The translations under genes were made by a program, and so were the position numbers. DNA of 64,000 bases from contig NZ_PJBB01000003.1 of assembly GCF_002836595.1 (NCBI RefSeq), positions 2,851,001-2,915,000 on the forward strand, given 5' to 3'. Origin of the DNA: Tenacibaculum sp. Bg11-29. Lineage in GTDB: Bacteria; Bacteroidota; Bacteroidia; Flavobacteriales; Flavobacteriaceae. Under the pieces are notes generated by a model. That model was not told the DNA's origin. It was given only the letters and a program-made list of their open reading frames with translations, and searched no databases. Positions 42,496 through 52,813 of this stretch are shown one piece after another. How positions within the stretch are numbered: the first letter of the stretch is position 1; each line of letters starts with the position of its first letter.

Positions 42496-43195
42496 ACTAC
42501 TTGTTAGTATATTACTACAATCAGGTGTGTTCTTGACTAAGAATAGAAGCCTGTAAAAAAAAAGTAAACTTTATTTATTAAACTACTATACGTATATGAT
42601 TTTATTATACGTAAGGAAAACTGCATAAAAAAACTAAATATAAGATTTAGTGTTTTTAAATTATTTTAGATTTTTATAGAATCTGTATTTAATTATTTTT
42701 CATACCTTTAGTTAAAATTTTAAAAAAAAGCAAAAGCAAAAAGTTACTGTAAAATATGTATAAGAAAAAGAATATAAAATACTCACAAGAATGAGTGATG
42801 AAATAAACATGTATTCGTGTTTATATAAAAAAAACATTGCTTAATCCTTATCCTTAACTGCACTATATATTCAGTTAATTAATAATAAAGATGAAAACAA
42901 AATAGTTGATAATACCATTGTTTTGTATTATTCTTATGTAGATTTTTTTATTTCTTCACATTTAAATGAAGCACTATAATATTGCAATAGCAAGTCTTAT
43001 TTTGTGTTTTATCTTACTATATTTTTTATATATGATACAATAGTAAAACAATGTTTTGTTATTAAAACAGTACATATATCTAAATATGCTTTTTTAAATA
43101 ATGTATAATTTTAGGGATATTATTTTGAGTAAAAAATAAACTTAAAAAAGAAAAGATATTTAGTTTTTAAAACTATTAAAAAGAAAATAGAAAAA
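42496..43195. other. Long AT-rich non-coding region upstream of vgrG
   Basis: About 700 bases with no gene. A small palindrome TACGTATA...TATACGTA lies near 42589-42613; nothing else is recognisable. vgrG therefore has its own promoter, separate from hcp. Confidence 0.4.
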
Positions 43196-44926
43196 ATGGA
43201 AGTAAAAACAAGAATAATTATAGACAATAAACAAATAGATGTTTTTAAAAGCGCAAACCTTGTACAGCATATAAATAGTCATCATTTTTTTAAAATTATT
43301 TTAGACCAAGAAACAATAGAAGAAGTTGGAGGTCACACCATTGATAAATCAAAAGATTGGCTTGGTAAACCGGTAATTATTTCTTTTGAAGAAAAAGAAT
43401 TTATTGGTGTAGCCACAGATATAGCACTAAGTCATGAAGACGGGCATAGTGGTGAGTTAATAGTAAGCGGTTATTCTAAAACTATATTACTAGAATCAGG
43501 TAAGCATATGCATTCTTGGTTAGATAAAACATTAGTTAATATTGTTACAGAAACCATTGATGCAGCTGGTGTAGATGCTAATATTTCACCAGAGTTTACA
43601 TCTACAATTGAATACCAATCACAATATAATGAAACTCATTATCAATTTATTCAAAGATTGGCAAAACAATATGGTGAATTTTTCTATTACGATGGGCTTA
43701 AACTTATTTTTGGTAAACCATCACCATCAGACCCAATAAAAGTTGAGTATGGTAGCGATTTATCTAATGTTAAAATAGCTATAAAAGCAGTGCCTAATAA
43801 AGCTAATATGTTTTCATATAATGCATTAGACGATGCAAGAAGTGAGGTGAAATCTAAAGATGATGTTCTTGGAGGGCTTAATGAGTTAGGAGTACACTCT
43901 TTTAATGTTTCAAATGAAATTTTTAAAATAGTACCTAATAATATAGCATCTGCTCGTGTATTAGACAAAAGTCAAATAGACATGCAAATGAAAAAGGTAC
44001 AAACTGAAGCAGTTGCTTCTTTAAGTACACTTACTGCATGTAGTAAAAAACAAGGATTAGGTATTGGAAGTACTATAAAGGTTAGCTCAGCTAAATATGA
44101 TAAAAAGAATTATGATGTAAAAAGCTATGGTGAGTATATGATTATTGGTATAACGCACACAGCTACTTCTCAAGGAGTGTATAGTAATACCTTCGAAGCG
44201 ATATCATCGGGAGTAGAAGTATTACCAGCACCAGATGTAGCGTTACCAATTGCACAGCCACAAATTGCAACCGTCTTATCTAATGAAGACCCAAAAAATA
44301 AAGGACGTGTTCAAGTGCAATTTCAATGGCAAAAAAATCAAATGAAAACCTCTTGGCTTCGCGTAATGACACCAGATGCCGGAAAAAGTGATTTAGTAGG
44401 AACAAACCGAGGATTTGTTTTTGTACCAGAGGTCGATGATCAAGTTATGGTAGGCTTTCGTTATAGCGATCCAAACAGGCCTTTTGTAATGGGAAGTATG
44501 TTTAATGGTACTACAGGGGCAGGAGGTAGTGAAGCAAATAAAACAAAAAGCCTTACGACACGTAGTGGAGCAACTATAACAATAGATGATAATGAAGGAG
44601 ATGGAAAAATAACAGTAAGCGACCCTAGTGGAAACACTATAACGTTAAATGGTGACGAAACTATTACCATATCTGCACCAAAAAGTATTTTATTAGATGC
44701 AGCAGAAATTACACTTTTAGGAAAAGACAAAGTACATATAGAAAGCAAAGAAGTAACCATTGTTGGTACAAATAGTATTAAAGAAACAAGTGATACTTTA
44801 GTTGATATTCAATCACCAAAAATAACAGCAAGTTCAGATACAACAGAAATAATTGCTAAAATGACAGTAGATATTGAAGGAAAGTTAATGACCAATGTAA
44901 AAGGAACTATTGTTAATTTAAACTAG
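43196..44926 (+). CDS. vgrG: VgrG (TssI) type VI secretion spike protein
   Basis: The 576-residue protein has the gp27/gp5-like VgrG plan. An N-terminal gp27-like region includes 'SQYNETHYQFIQRLAKQYGEFFYYDG'. An OB-fold core at about residues 365-440 includes 'NKGRVQVQFQWQKNQMKTSWLRVMTPDAG', 'GFVFVPEVDDQVMVGF' and 'DPNRPFVMGSMFNG'. A C-terminal beta-helix (SLTTRSGATITIDDNEGDGKITVSDPSGNTITLNG...) completes it. There is no extra effector domain. It forms the spike onto which the PAAR-like tip of the Rhs protein fits. It is 8 bases from the next gene, in one operon with the adaptor and Rhs. Confidence 0.95.
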   Translation: MEVKTRIIIDNKQIDVFKSANLVQHINSHHFFKIILDQETIEEVGGHTIDKSKDWLGKPVIISFEEKEFIGVATDIALSHEDGHSGELIVSGYSKTILLESGKHMHSWLDKTLVNIVTETIDAAGVDANISPEFTSTIEYQSQYNETHYQFIQRLAKQYGEFFYYDGLKLIFGKPSPSDPIKVEYGSDLSNVKIAIKAVPNKANMFSYNALDDARSEVKSKDDVLGGLNELGVHSFNVSNEIFKIVPNNIASARVLDKSQIDMQMKKVQTEAVASLSTLTACSKKQGLGIGSTIKVSSAKYDKKNYDVKSYGEYMIIGITHTATSQGVYSNTFEAISSGVEVLPAPDVALPIAQPQIATVLSNEDPKNKGRVQVQFQWQKNQMKTSWLRVMTPDAGKSDLVGTNRGFVFVPEVDDQVMVGFRYSDPNRPFVMGSMFNGTTGAGGSEANKTKSLTTRSGATITIDDNEGDGKITVSDPSGNTITLNGDETITISAPKSILLDAAEITLLGKDKVHIESKEVTIVGTNSIKETSDTLVDIQSPKITASSDTTEIIAKMTVDIEGKLMTNVKGTIVNLN

Positions 44927-44934
44927 ATGTTTTT

Positions 44935-46290
44935 ATGAGTAATGAGCACAATCCTATAGCACAGCGCATTAATTATCTTCAAAATTTTTGGATGCAGCAA
45001 CGATCATTAAAACCAAAAGCACAATTTGTACGATGGATGGTTGATGAACAAGACATACCGTTAATTAATGGATTTTATAAATTAGAATCGTCACCTTATG
45101 GTAAAATAGAAGAAACAATTGTAGTAATGCTTACTGATTTTGATTCTGAAGATTCTTTTTCATATCAATTAGCCAACGACTGGTTAGCGGCTTATAAAAA
45201 AGATACAGAAAAATACCCCGAATTACAATGGCCAGCATATGAAAGTTTACAAACTGAGTTTAACAAGATAGATGGCGATAACACCATACAAGCAACTACA
45301 TTTTTTGTAAAGTTATTAAAGCAATTTAAAGACTACGAAGGAAAAGAAAACAGTATGTATATAGGTATACATCCAAGAAAAGTAGCAGCTTATGATGCTT
45401 TATGTAGTTGGATTTGTAGTTTGATAGCACAATTACCTAAAAATATAGGCCTTGTGGTGGTAGACTATAAAAAAGATGCCTTTTTTGAAGAGATATTTAG
45501 TAACGAAGATGCTTTTTTTGAAAAGCAAACTCTCCGTTTAAAAAATCAAGATATACAAGGAGCTTATACTAATTTAATGACTCAGGGAAATCCTAATGAT
45601 CCACAAGTTGCTTTTAGAAAGTGCATGGTAAAAATGGGAGAGGCAGCAGGCAACCAAGAAAAAAACGAATTAATATCTTGGGGAGAAAAAGGGTTGAACA
45701 TAACAAAACAAACTACAAATTTACCTTTTTGGGCATCGGCACATTTAATTTATGCAGGCTATTTATTTGGTTTTAGAGATACCGATCGTATTACTAACTT
45801 ATTAGATAAAGGTATACGAATAGGGCAAAAAGAACCAAAAGATAAAGCACTGTTAGGCGTTACCTTGCAATTATACAGTTACAAAGCAGCTTATTATAGT
45901 TTTATAAATAAAAAAGAAGCAGCTTTAGAATGGTTTATAAAACAAGCCACACTTGCCAATGAAAATGATGAAAAACTGGTAATGATAACTGCTTATAAAA
46001 ATGCACTATTATTAGCAGAACAAAGTAGTATGATGAGTGCCGTAGAGGATACAATTCCTACAGCTTTTAAATTAGGTTTTGCGATTGACGATGAATTATT
46101 AAAGACTACTGAGTTTGCTTACATCGCAAGTCATTATGTTAATACCTTAAGAGAAGAAAAGGAAACCATTGAAATTAAAAAGGAACTAACAGCAATAAAC
46201 ACACGTATGTCATTCTTATTTGGTGATACTTGGGAAACACAAGTTATCAACTTAAGAAAACAAATAAAAAATAAAGAACTTGTGTCATAA
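44935..46290 (+). CDS. Unknown protein between vgrG and rhs, putative effector adaptor
   Basis: This 451-residue cytosolic protein lies between vgrG and the PAAR-like/Rhs gene, 8 bases after the first and 12 bases before the second. The N-terminal half is mixed ('WMVDEQDIPLINGFYKLESSPYGKIEETIVVMLTDFD', 'IGIHPRKVAAYDALCSWI'); the C-terminal half is helical with TPR-like spacing (ISWGEKGLNITKQTTNLPFWASAHLIYAGYLFGF). No known adaptor family (DUF4123, DUF1795, DUF2169) is recognised. Position matches the adaptor that loads an Rhs effector onto VgrG. Function is inferred only. Confidence 0.6.
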   Translation: MSNEHNPIAQRINYLQNFWMQQRSLKPKAQFVRWMVDEQDIPLINGFYKLESSPYGKIEETIVVMLTDFDSEDSFSYQLANDWLAAYKKDTEKYPELQWPAYESLQTEFNKIDGDNTIQATTFFVKLLKQFKDYEGKENSMYIGIHPRKVAAYDALCSWICSLIAQLPKNIGLVVVDYKKDAFFEEIFSNEDAFFEKQTLRLKNQDIQGAYTNLMTQGNPNDPQVAFRKCMVKMGEAAGNQEKNELISWGEKGLNITKQTTNLPFWASAHLIYAGYLFGFRDTDRITNLLDKGIRIGQKEPKDKALLGVTLQLYSYKAAYYSFINKKEAALEWFIKQATLANENDEKLVMITAYKNALLLAEQSSMMSAVEDTIPTAFKLGFAIDDELLKTTEFAYIASHYVNTLREEKETIEIKKELTAINTRMSFLFGDTWETQVINLRKQIKNKELVS

Positions 46291-46302
46291 CCAAAAAAAA
46301 CT

Positions 46303-49300
46303 ATGTTACTAGCAGACAATCATTTTACACCTATTGTAGGTATAGATATACATTTTACAACCTTACCGCCCTTTAATCCGTTTCAACCCTTTATAGGAGT
46401 TGTAATGGATCCTATGGATTATATTCCGTTTATCGGAGCTACTGTAAACATTAACGGATCTAAAAGAGGGGTCTCAGATACCAGTGGCGTTTTAGCTACA
46501 TTATTTCATATACCTATTGTTGGGCCATTTGCAGCAGCACCTATTATTGGGCACGAAAGCATGAATTTTTTTGCAAGTGAAACCGTAAAAGCAGATGGTA
46601 CACGTTTAAGTCCAAAAGGATATATGGTAATGAGTTGTAATGATGTAGGAATACCATTATCAATACAACCAGGAAAAAAGAAATTTACAAAATTAGTACC
46701 TACCATATTTGCACCCACTTCATATTCTTTACCTATTCCGACAGGAAAACCTGTTATTGTTGGCGCACCTTATGGCCCTGATATGATGGGTATGGTTATG
46801 GGACTAGCAATGAGTTTTGGTTTTGGAGCCATTATGCGTTACGCTGGTAAGTTGTTAAATAAACTAGCAAAAAAAATAGGAAATGGCTCTAATAAAATGA
46901 GCAAATGGCTGTGTAAATTAGGTTTCGAACCAATTAATTTAGTTACAGGAGCTGTAGTGTATGACGGATTAGATTTTGAATTACCAAGTCCTATACCATT
47001 TGCATGGGAACGCACATGGGATTCAGATTCAGATTACGTAGGTATACTTGGGCATGGCGTGCACTGTAAATACGATAGAGCAGTACAAATTTTTCATGAA
47101 GAAGAGGCGGTCGGATTACGATTTGATGACGGAAGAATGTTAGCCTTTCCGTTATTAGATTTAGGAGAGTCGTATTACATGCGTCAAGAAAAAACTACCC
47201 TAACCAGAACATTAAAAGGACATTTTGTAGCTTATTCACATACCGAAGAATTACATTATTATTTCGAGCATAAAACAGTTAAAGAGGAACAAACCTTATA
47301 TAAACTGACAAAAATTGAAGATTTACGAGGTTTTAAAACCCAGTTTATTTTTAAACACCATCAATTAACTCAAATTATTGATGCATCAAATAGAGAATTA
47401 ACATTAGCGTATACTACAGAAGGCTTTGTAAGTAATATTTATTTAAATAAAAATGCAGACAAAGAACTTTTAGTAGCTTACCAATACGATACTTTGGGTA
47501 ATATGATTGGTATTGCTGATGCTTTAGAACAGCAAACCATCATGGAGTACCAAGATCATTTAATGATTAAAAAAGTAGACCGTAACGGACAAGCTTTTTA
47601 TTGGGAATATGAAGGAGAAGGTACCGCAGCAAAATGTATACATACTTGGGGAGATAACGGTTGGCAAGAAGGTTGGATGGAATACCACACAGACGAAGGC
47701 TATAATAAAATTACAGATGCTAATGGCATCGTAACTTATTACTATTACACACCCGAAGGCTTGGTTACCGAAATTAAAAACGGAGAAGGAGATAGTGAGT
47801 ATACTGAGTATACCGAATTTAGGGAAGTTTATAGAGATATAGACCAAGAAGGTAATGTTACCGGATATACTTATGACGAACAAGGTAACCAAACAAGCGT
47901 CGTGTATCCAAACGGAGCAGCCTCACAATACATGTACAATGAAGAAGGACGGTTACTAATAACTATAGATCCTGAAGGAAACAAACGTAATTATACCTAT
48001 AAAAAAGAAGCTCCGCACTTAGTAAATAGTATTGTAGAGCCAGACAATAGTATGACTGTTTTTACTTACAATAACAAGCAACTTGTTAGCGAAGTAAAAA
48101 ACAACGACCAAAAAAGCAATTTAAAATACGATAAACAACACAATTTAGAAACCTTTACCAATCAAGATGGTAACATAACTAGTTGGGTTTATAATCGTAG
48201 AGGGCAAGTATTAAATATTACTGCAAACGGACATATACAACAAAATTTTGGTTATGATAATTTAGGACGTGTAATACGTGTAGAAAATATAGGGCAAGAA
48301 GAAACTCAGTTAAAATACAATGCCTATAACGAGGTATTACAAGCCTTTAATAATAAAACAAAGGTAGATTTTGAATATACCCCAATGGGTAGCTTAAAAA
48401 TGCGCCAAGAAAACGGTACCAAAGTATTTTTTAGCTACGACAAAATGGAGCAGTTAAAAAGTATTAAAAACGAACACAACGAAACCTATAATTTTAAACG
48501 CAATAAAAATGGTGAAATAATTACCGAAACAGGTTTTGATGCATTGCAACGTACTTATAGAAGAGACCGTGCAGGTAAAGTAATAAAAGTAGAACGCCCT
48601 AACAATCAATTTACCGAATACGAATACAATGCTTTAGGGCAAATAACTCGTACTGAGTATAGCGATGGCACTTGGGAAACCTTTTCTTATAATAAAAACG
48701 GACAATTAATAGCAGCCCGAAACCAAAACAGCGCCGTAAGTTTAGAGCGCGATAATGTAGGGCGTATTGTAACAGAAAAGCAAAGTACAGGGCTGCCTAA
48801 CGAAAAAGGGTATACCATGCAAAGTGCCTATAATGCCAATGGTAACCGTATTGCATTAACCTCTAGTTTAGGCGCTAACATACAGCATAAGTATAATACC
48901 CAAGGGCAATGTGTAAATACCCAAGCAGAAAATGAGGGAAATGCCTATACAGCGCAAAAAAAATACAATCCGTTAGGGCAAGAAATAGAACGTGTAGTAA
49001 CAGGTGGTATTACCTCTAGCCGAGGTTATGATTGGAAAGGTAGGCAGAATAGTCATGAAGTACACGGTAAAAAACAACGTTACCGAAGTACTCGATATAC
49101 TTGGAACCCGAATCATCAATTAGAACAAATTTTTGATGTAACAAGCCGTACCAACACCCAATTTACTTACGACGCTTTTGGTAGCCTTGCTAGTGCACAA
49201 TATGTAGATAATAGTTATGATTATAAATTACCTGATGAGGTAGGTAACTTATACAAGAATAAAGAAAAAGACAAACTTAAATACGGAAAAGGAGGACAAT

Positions 49301-50517
49301 TACTACAAGATAAAAATTGGCAATATTTGTACGATTCCGAAGGAAACCTAATTAAGAAAACAAAAAATAATACAGATCAAATAGTAGCAGACTTTAAAAA
49401 AGAACAAAAAGAAAATCCTCCAACAAAAAATACTTGGTTCGATAAAGTTTTGGGCTACACTGATGAAGCACCACAACCAAATTTAAAACCAGATACTCCA
49501 TTAACACATTGGAAGTATGGAGAGTGGTTTTACACTTGGCAAGCCAATGGTATGTTAAAACAGGTAAAAGATCCCAAGGGAAAAACAACTGTTTTTGAGT
49601 ACGATGCTTTGGGTAGGCGAACGGCTAAAATAAATATTGGTAAAAAAGAAATAAACCGTTACATTTACGACGGAAACGTGCTGTTACACGAGTTTGCGTA
49701 TGCTATTTCAGAAAGGCCTAAACCTATTGCCGATGATGTAGGTAGGTTGTCTTTTGATAAAGAAGAGCCAACAATAAATCTAGTTACTTGGGTGTTTGAC
49801 GAAGGTACATTTGTACCCTCTGCAAAAATTACATCAGAAGGTACATTTAGTATTATTTCTGATTACCTAGGTACCCCTATTTTATCGTTTGATGAAAAAG
49901 GAAATAAGGTTTGGGAGCGAGAGCTAGATATTTATGGTAATGTTCGTAAAGGCGATAATCATTTTATACCTTTCTTATATCAAGGGCAGTATTACGATGA
50001 AGAAACAGGTTTAGCTTATAATAGGTTTAGATATTATAATCCTGATAGTGGGACTTACATAAGTCAAGACCCGATTGGGTTGCAAGGTGGTGCTAATCTT
50101 TATGCGTATGTAAATAATCCAAATTATTTTATTGACCCACTTGGGTTAGCGGGAATGCCAAAAAATGGTTGGAATTATAGTAATATGCCAAAAATTGATG
50201 GTTATCAAAATCATCACGTAATTCCAAAGTCAATGGCTAATCAACCAGCAATTAAAGCAGCTGGTTTTGATGTAAATAAACCAAGTAATTTAATTTATTT
50301 GCCAAAAGAAAATGGTACACACCCAACGAGAAGTAGGCATAAAGGATGGAATAAGGGGCATTCCGATTATAACAAAAGTATTTTAGGGAAATTAAAAGAG
50401 ATAGATGAAATTGGAAAAGCTAGTAATTGGAATAAGGCCCAATATTCAGAAGCAATAGAAGGATTAAGAGGAGATACAAAACAAGGATTAAGGAAAGGTA
50501 AAATTAAATGTCATTAA
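46303..50517 (+). CDS. rhs: PAAR-like/Rhs polymorphic toxin with HNH/AHH-like nuclease tip
   Basis: The 1404-residue effector starts with a hydrophobic PAAR-like region (residues 1-190), followed by a DUF6531-type entry 'EPINLVTGAVVYDGLDFELPSP' (about 210-235), then many Rhs/YD repeats (for example 'GYTYDEQGNQTSVVYPNG'). The hyperconserved core end 'YNRFRYYNPDSGTYISQDPIG' and 'NLYAYVNNP...IDPLGL' marks the cut before the tip (about residue 1285). The tip of about 120 residues has 'YQNHHVIPKSMANQPAIKAAGFDVNKPSNLIYLP' and 'HPTRSRHKGWNKGHSDYN', an HNH/AHH-like nuclease pattern. It ends KGKIKCH. The immunity gene overlaps the stop by 10 bases. Confidence 0.93.
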   Translation: MLLADNHFTPIVGIDIHFTTLPPFNPFQPFIGVVMDPMDYIPFIGATVNINGSKRGVSDTSGVLATLFHIPIVGPFAAAPIIGHESMNFFASETVKADGTRLSPKGYMVMSCNDVGIPLSIQPGKKKFTKLVPTIFAPTSYSLPIPTGKPVIVGAPYGPDMMGMVMGLAMSFGFGAIMRYAGKLLNKLAKKIGNGSNKMSKWLCKLGFEPINLVTGAVVYDGLDFELPSPIPFAWERTWDSDSDYVGILGHGVHCKYDRAVQIFHEEEAVGLRFDDGRMLAFPLLDLGESYYMRQEKTTLTRTLKGHFVAYSHTEELHYYFEHKTVKEEQTLYKLTKIEDLRGFKTQFIFKHHQLTQIIDASNRELTLAYTTEGFVSNIYLNKNADKELLVAYQYDTLGNMIGIADALEQQTIMEYQDHLMIKKVDRNGQAFYWEYEGEGTAAKCIHTWGDNGWQEGWMEYHTDEGYNKITDANGIVTYYYYTPEGLVTEIKNGEGDSEYTEYTEFREVYRDIDQEGNVTGYTYDEQGNQTSVVYPNGAASQYMYNEEGRLLITIDPEGNKRNYTYKKEAPHLVNSIVEPDNSMTVFTYNNKQLVSEVKNNDQKSNLKYDKQHNLETFTNQDGNITSWVYNRRGQVLNITANGHIQQNFGYDNLGRVIRVENIGQEETQLKYNAYNEVLQAFNNKTKVDFEYTPMGSLKMRQENGTKVFFSYDKMEQLKSIKNEHNETYNFKRNKNGEIITETGFDALQRTYRRDRAGKVIKVERPNNQFTEYEYNALGQITRTEYSDGTWETFSYNKNGQLIAARNQNSAVSLERDNVGRIVTEKQSTGLPNEKGYTMQSAYNANGNRIALTSSLGANIQHKYNTQGQCVNTQAENEGNAYTAQKKYNPLGQEIERVVTGGITSSRGYDWKGRQNSHEVHGKKQRYRSTRYTWNPNHQLEQIFDVTSRTNTQFTYDAFGSLASAQYVDNSYDYKLPDEVGNLYKNKEKDKLKYGKGGQLLQDKNWQYLYDSEGNLIKKTKNNTDQIVADFKKEQKENPPTKNTWFDKVLGYTDEAPQPNLKPDTPLTHWKYGEWFYTWQANGMLKQVKDPKGKTTVFEYDALGRRTAKINIGKKEINRYIYDGNVLLHEFAYAISERPKPIADDVGRLSFDKEEPTINLVTWVFDEGTFVPSAKITSEGTFSIISDYLGTPILSFDEKGNKVWERELDIYGNVRKGDNHFIPFLYQGQYYDEETGLAYNRFRYYNPDSGTYISQDPIGLQGGANLYAYVNNPNYFIDPLGLAGMPKNGWNYSNMPKIDGYQNHHVIPKSMANQPAIKAAGFDVNKPSNLIYLPKENGTHPTRSRHKGWNKGHSDYNKSILGKLKEIDEIGKASNWNKAQYSEAIEGLRGDTKQGLRKGKIKCH
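49624..50120 (+). repeat. Parent segment of the Rhs core repeated in the downstream cassettes
   Basis: The last about 500 bases of the Rhs core before the toxin tip are repeated, truncated to different 5' lengths, at 51295-51790 (nearly identical), 53545-53640, 55060-55550 (divergent lineage), 56841-56935, and 58216-58560. A 12-base direct repeat GAAGGTACATTT occurs twice inside (49801 and 49837). These tracts provide homology for switching of toxin tips by recombination. Confidence 0.85.
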
Positions 50518-51089
50518 ATATGTATTATCAATTATCAGAATTTTATAAAAGAGATATTTACTTTGAATACGATAATGAAAAGAGTCCTATTCAGAACAAT
50601 AATTTTAATTGCGGTGAAGAACTAGAAGTTTCAAAACCATTAGTATTTAATATTGACAAGTTAGATAATTATATAGGTAATTATGATATATTACCAACTT
50701 TCAATACGCCTTTAGTGAGTCAGAAATTTGCTGCTATTTTTCAAGAGTTGGTTGATGCTAAACAGATCCAATTTATAAAAACTAGTATTTTTGATGAAAA
50801 AGGAAATGAAAATAAAAATTTCTTGTTGCTTAATATATTAAATATTATTCCTTGTATGGATAAAAAAAATAGTATTATTGAAACAAAGACTTATGGTGAG
50901 GCTGTTTTAATGAATATTAAAAAATTATACATTTTGCCTAACTCATTAAATAATTTGAGTTTAATAAGAATGGAAGAAAAAAAGTCTTATATAATAGTCT
51001 CAGAGGACTTTAAAAAACGTTGCGAAGAAGCTAAGCTAAAGGGAATTGAATTTATAGAAGAAGGGCATAGTATTTATACTGATTTATAA
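50508..51089 (+). CDS. Imm11-type immunity protein for the Rhs nuclease
   Basis: This 193-residue protein matches the Imm11 (MXAN_0049/DUF1629) plan: an N-terminal 'MYYQLSEFYKRD', 'YDILPTFNTPLVSQKFAAIFQEL' (the 'p.v...f...l' block), 'LNILNIIPCMDKKNSII' (vvdClD-like), and an end 'IIVSEDFKKRCEEAKLKGIEFIE'. Its start overlaps the toxin stop (ATGTCATTAA), or an ATG 12 bases further can be used, so toxin and immunity are translated together. A second, diverged copy lies at 59959-60528. Confidence 0.82.
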   Translation: MSLNMYYQLSEFYKRDIYFEYDNEKSPIQNNNFNCGEELEVSKPLVFNIDKLDNYIGNYDILPTFNTPLVSQKFAAIFQELVDAKQIQFIKTSIFDEKGNENKNFLLLNILNIIPCMDKKNSIIETKTYGEAVLMNIKKLYILPNSLNNLSLIRMEEKKSYIIVSEDFKKRCEEAKLKGIEFIEEGHSIYTDL

Positions 51090-51176
51090 TTGTCAAATTT
51101 AATAGCTAAGAAAATTAATAAATTTAAATCAAAATCTTTGTTGATGCTAGTTTATAACTAGTATTTTAAGAAGAAT

Positions 51177-51204
51177 AAAAACCACAATGTAAGTTGTGGT
51201 TTTT
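51177..51204 (+). terminator. Cassette terminator hairpin, copy 1
   Basis: AAAAACCACAA / TTGTGGTTTTT with loop TGTAAG, followed by a G and TTT. First of a family of near-identical hairpins between toxin cassettes. Confidence 0.82.
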
Positions 51205-51294
51205 GTTTGTTACAAAACTCTTTATTTAAAACATTACAATTATAATATTCTGTTTTTTAATAACAGTAAAGGATGTGCATTAGCTTGATTATCA

Positions 51295-52197
51295 GCTAAA
51301 ATAAATATTGGTAAAAAAGAAATAAACCGTTACATTTACGACGGAAACGTGCTGTTACACGAGTTTGCGTATGCTATTTCAGAAAAGCCTAAACCTATTG
51401 CCGATGATGTAGGTAGGTTGTCTTTTGATAAAGAAGAGCCAACAACAAACCTAATTACTTGGGTGTTTGATGAAGGTACTTTTATATCCTCTGCAAAAAT
51501 TACATCAGAAGGTACATTTAGTATTATTTCTGATTACTTAGGTACCCCTATTTTATCATTTGATGAAAAAGGAAATAAGGTTTGGGAGCGAGAGCTAGAT
51601 ATTTATGGTAATGTTCGTAAAGGCGATAATCATTTTATACCATTCCTCTATCAAAGGCAATATTACGACCAAGAAACAGGCTTAGCTTATAATAGGTTTA
51701 GATATTATAAGCCTGATAGTGGGACTTACATAAGTCAAGACCCGGTTGGGTTGGCAGGTGGAATGCCGAATATGTATAGTTATGTACGTAATTCTAATGC
51801 TTATATAGATAAATTTGGATTATACTCAGATTTATTAGGTTCTGGTATGGGACATCATTTAATGCCAAGAAGTATTGCAAAATCTTTAGGTATAGCTGAC
51901 TTATCTCCTAACCATGCAATAGCATGGTATCCAAATAATGGAGTTGGAACGGCAGATTTACATAAACAAATGCATAGGAATTTAATAGATGAAGGAATTC
52001 CTTTTCATGGATCAAAATTTAAAGGAACATCTGATGAGTTTTTTGAAGCAGCTAAGAAAGCTTACAAAGATATGGATACTAAAGGGTTTATGAAAATACC
52101 AGGAACGGATAACAAATTACTTAAAAACGTAACTCCACTTGAAGGATTAGAAAAGTTACAAGATTTACATAAAAAAGGGAAAATACCATGCAAGTAA
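51295..52197 (+). CDS. Displaced Rhs tip cassette 2: truncated Rhs core with nuclease-like toxin
   Basis: Homology to the parent Rhs begins at 51295 in frame and runs for about 500 bases; the first usable start is the GTG at 51349, and there is no secretion or PAAR-like part. After 'YISQDPVGLAGGMPNMYSYVRNSNAYIDKFGL' comes a tip of about 115 residues with 'GMGHHLMPRSIAKSLGIADLSPNHAIAWYPN' and 'ADLHKQMHRNLIDEGIPFHGSKF'. This is a His-rich, HNH/EndoVII-like nuclease candidate. It ends KGKIPCK. Without its own delivery part it is a silent tip that could be recombined onto the parent gene. The next gene overlaps its stop by 10 bases. Confidence 0.82.
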   Translation, partial: AKINIGKKEINRYIYDGNVLLHEFAYAISEKPKPIADDVGRLSFDKEEPTTNLITWVFDEGTFISSAKITSEGTFSIISDYLGTPILSFDEKGNKVWERELDIYGNVRKGDNHFIPFLYQRQYYDQETGLAYNRFRYYKPDSGTYISQDPVGLAGGMPNMYSYVRNSNAYIDKFGLYSDLLGSGMGHHLMPRSIAKSLGIADLSPNHAIAWYPNNGVGTADLHKQMHRNLIDEGIPFHGSKFKGTSDEFFEAAKKAYKDMDTKGFMKIPGTDNKLLKNVTPLEGLEKLQDLHKKGKIPCK

Positions 52198-52787
52198 ATG
52201 ATATAAAAGAGAGAAAATTAGAAATAAGTGATTATGGAATTTATATATTATCACCTAAAAAAGTAGTTTCTTTTTTTAAAAACAAAAAAAATAAGAGTAA
52301 AAAAATTCTAAATTATTTTCAAAAGAACCAAGAAACTTATATTGAATCTATCCAAGAAGGAGTTTGGTTACCAATTTTGCCTATTGATTCAATAGAGTAT
52401 GTTATTAAACTGAATGAAAAGTTTAATGATAATTGGATTGAATTATTTGAAATTAAAGGATTTAATATTGAAATAGAAGAAGATAATGATCTATGGATAG
52501 GTTCTTTAAGTAATTTACATACATGGAACAAGAAAGATTATGATAATTCTAAAGATTATAATTCTTATGAAACATTAGATGATGAAACACTTTATTCTTC
52601 ATTTAGGTTCAATATTTCTAAAGGAAGGTACTTAGTGAATGTTAAAGGTTTTAAACGTAAAGTGGCATTAGAATACCCAGAGGCTAATTTTGGTTTTTTA
52701 TTTGAATTAGAAAAAATAGAAAATTTTGATGGATATAAAGATCCAAGAGAAGACGAGAAATATAATTTTAATGTTGCGCAGATGTAA
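52188..52787 (+). CDS. Putative immunity protein of cassette 2
   Basis: This 199-residue, acidic, cytosolic protein starts inside the toxin stop region (ATGCAAGTAA), the usual coupling of toxin and immunity genes. It contains 'GVWLPILPIDSIEYVIKLNEKFNDNWIELFEIKGFNIEIEEDNDLWIGSL' and no signal peptide. No known immunity family is recognised. The call rests on position and overlap. Confidence 0.6.
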   Translation: MQVNDIKERKLEISDYGIYILSPKKVVSFFKNKKNKSKKILNYFQKNQETYIESIQEGVWLPILPIDSIEYVIKLNEKFNDNWIELFEIKGFNIEIEEDNDLWIGSLSNLHTWNKKDYDNSKDYNSYETLDDETLYSSFRFNISKGRYLVNVKGFKRKVALEYPEANFGFLFELEKIENFDGYKDPREDEKYNFNVAQM

Positions 52788-52813
52788 TTGATATGTCATA
52801 GTATTAATAAAAA

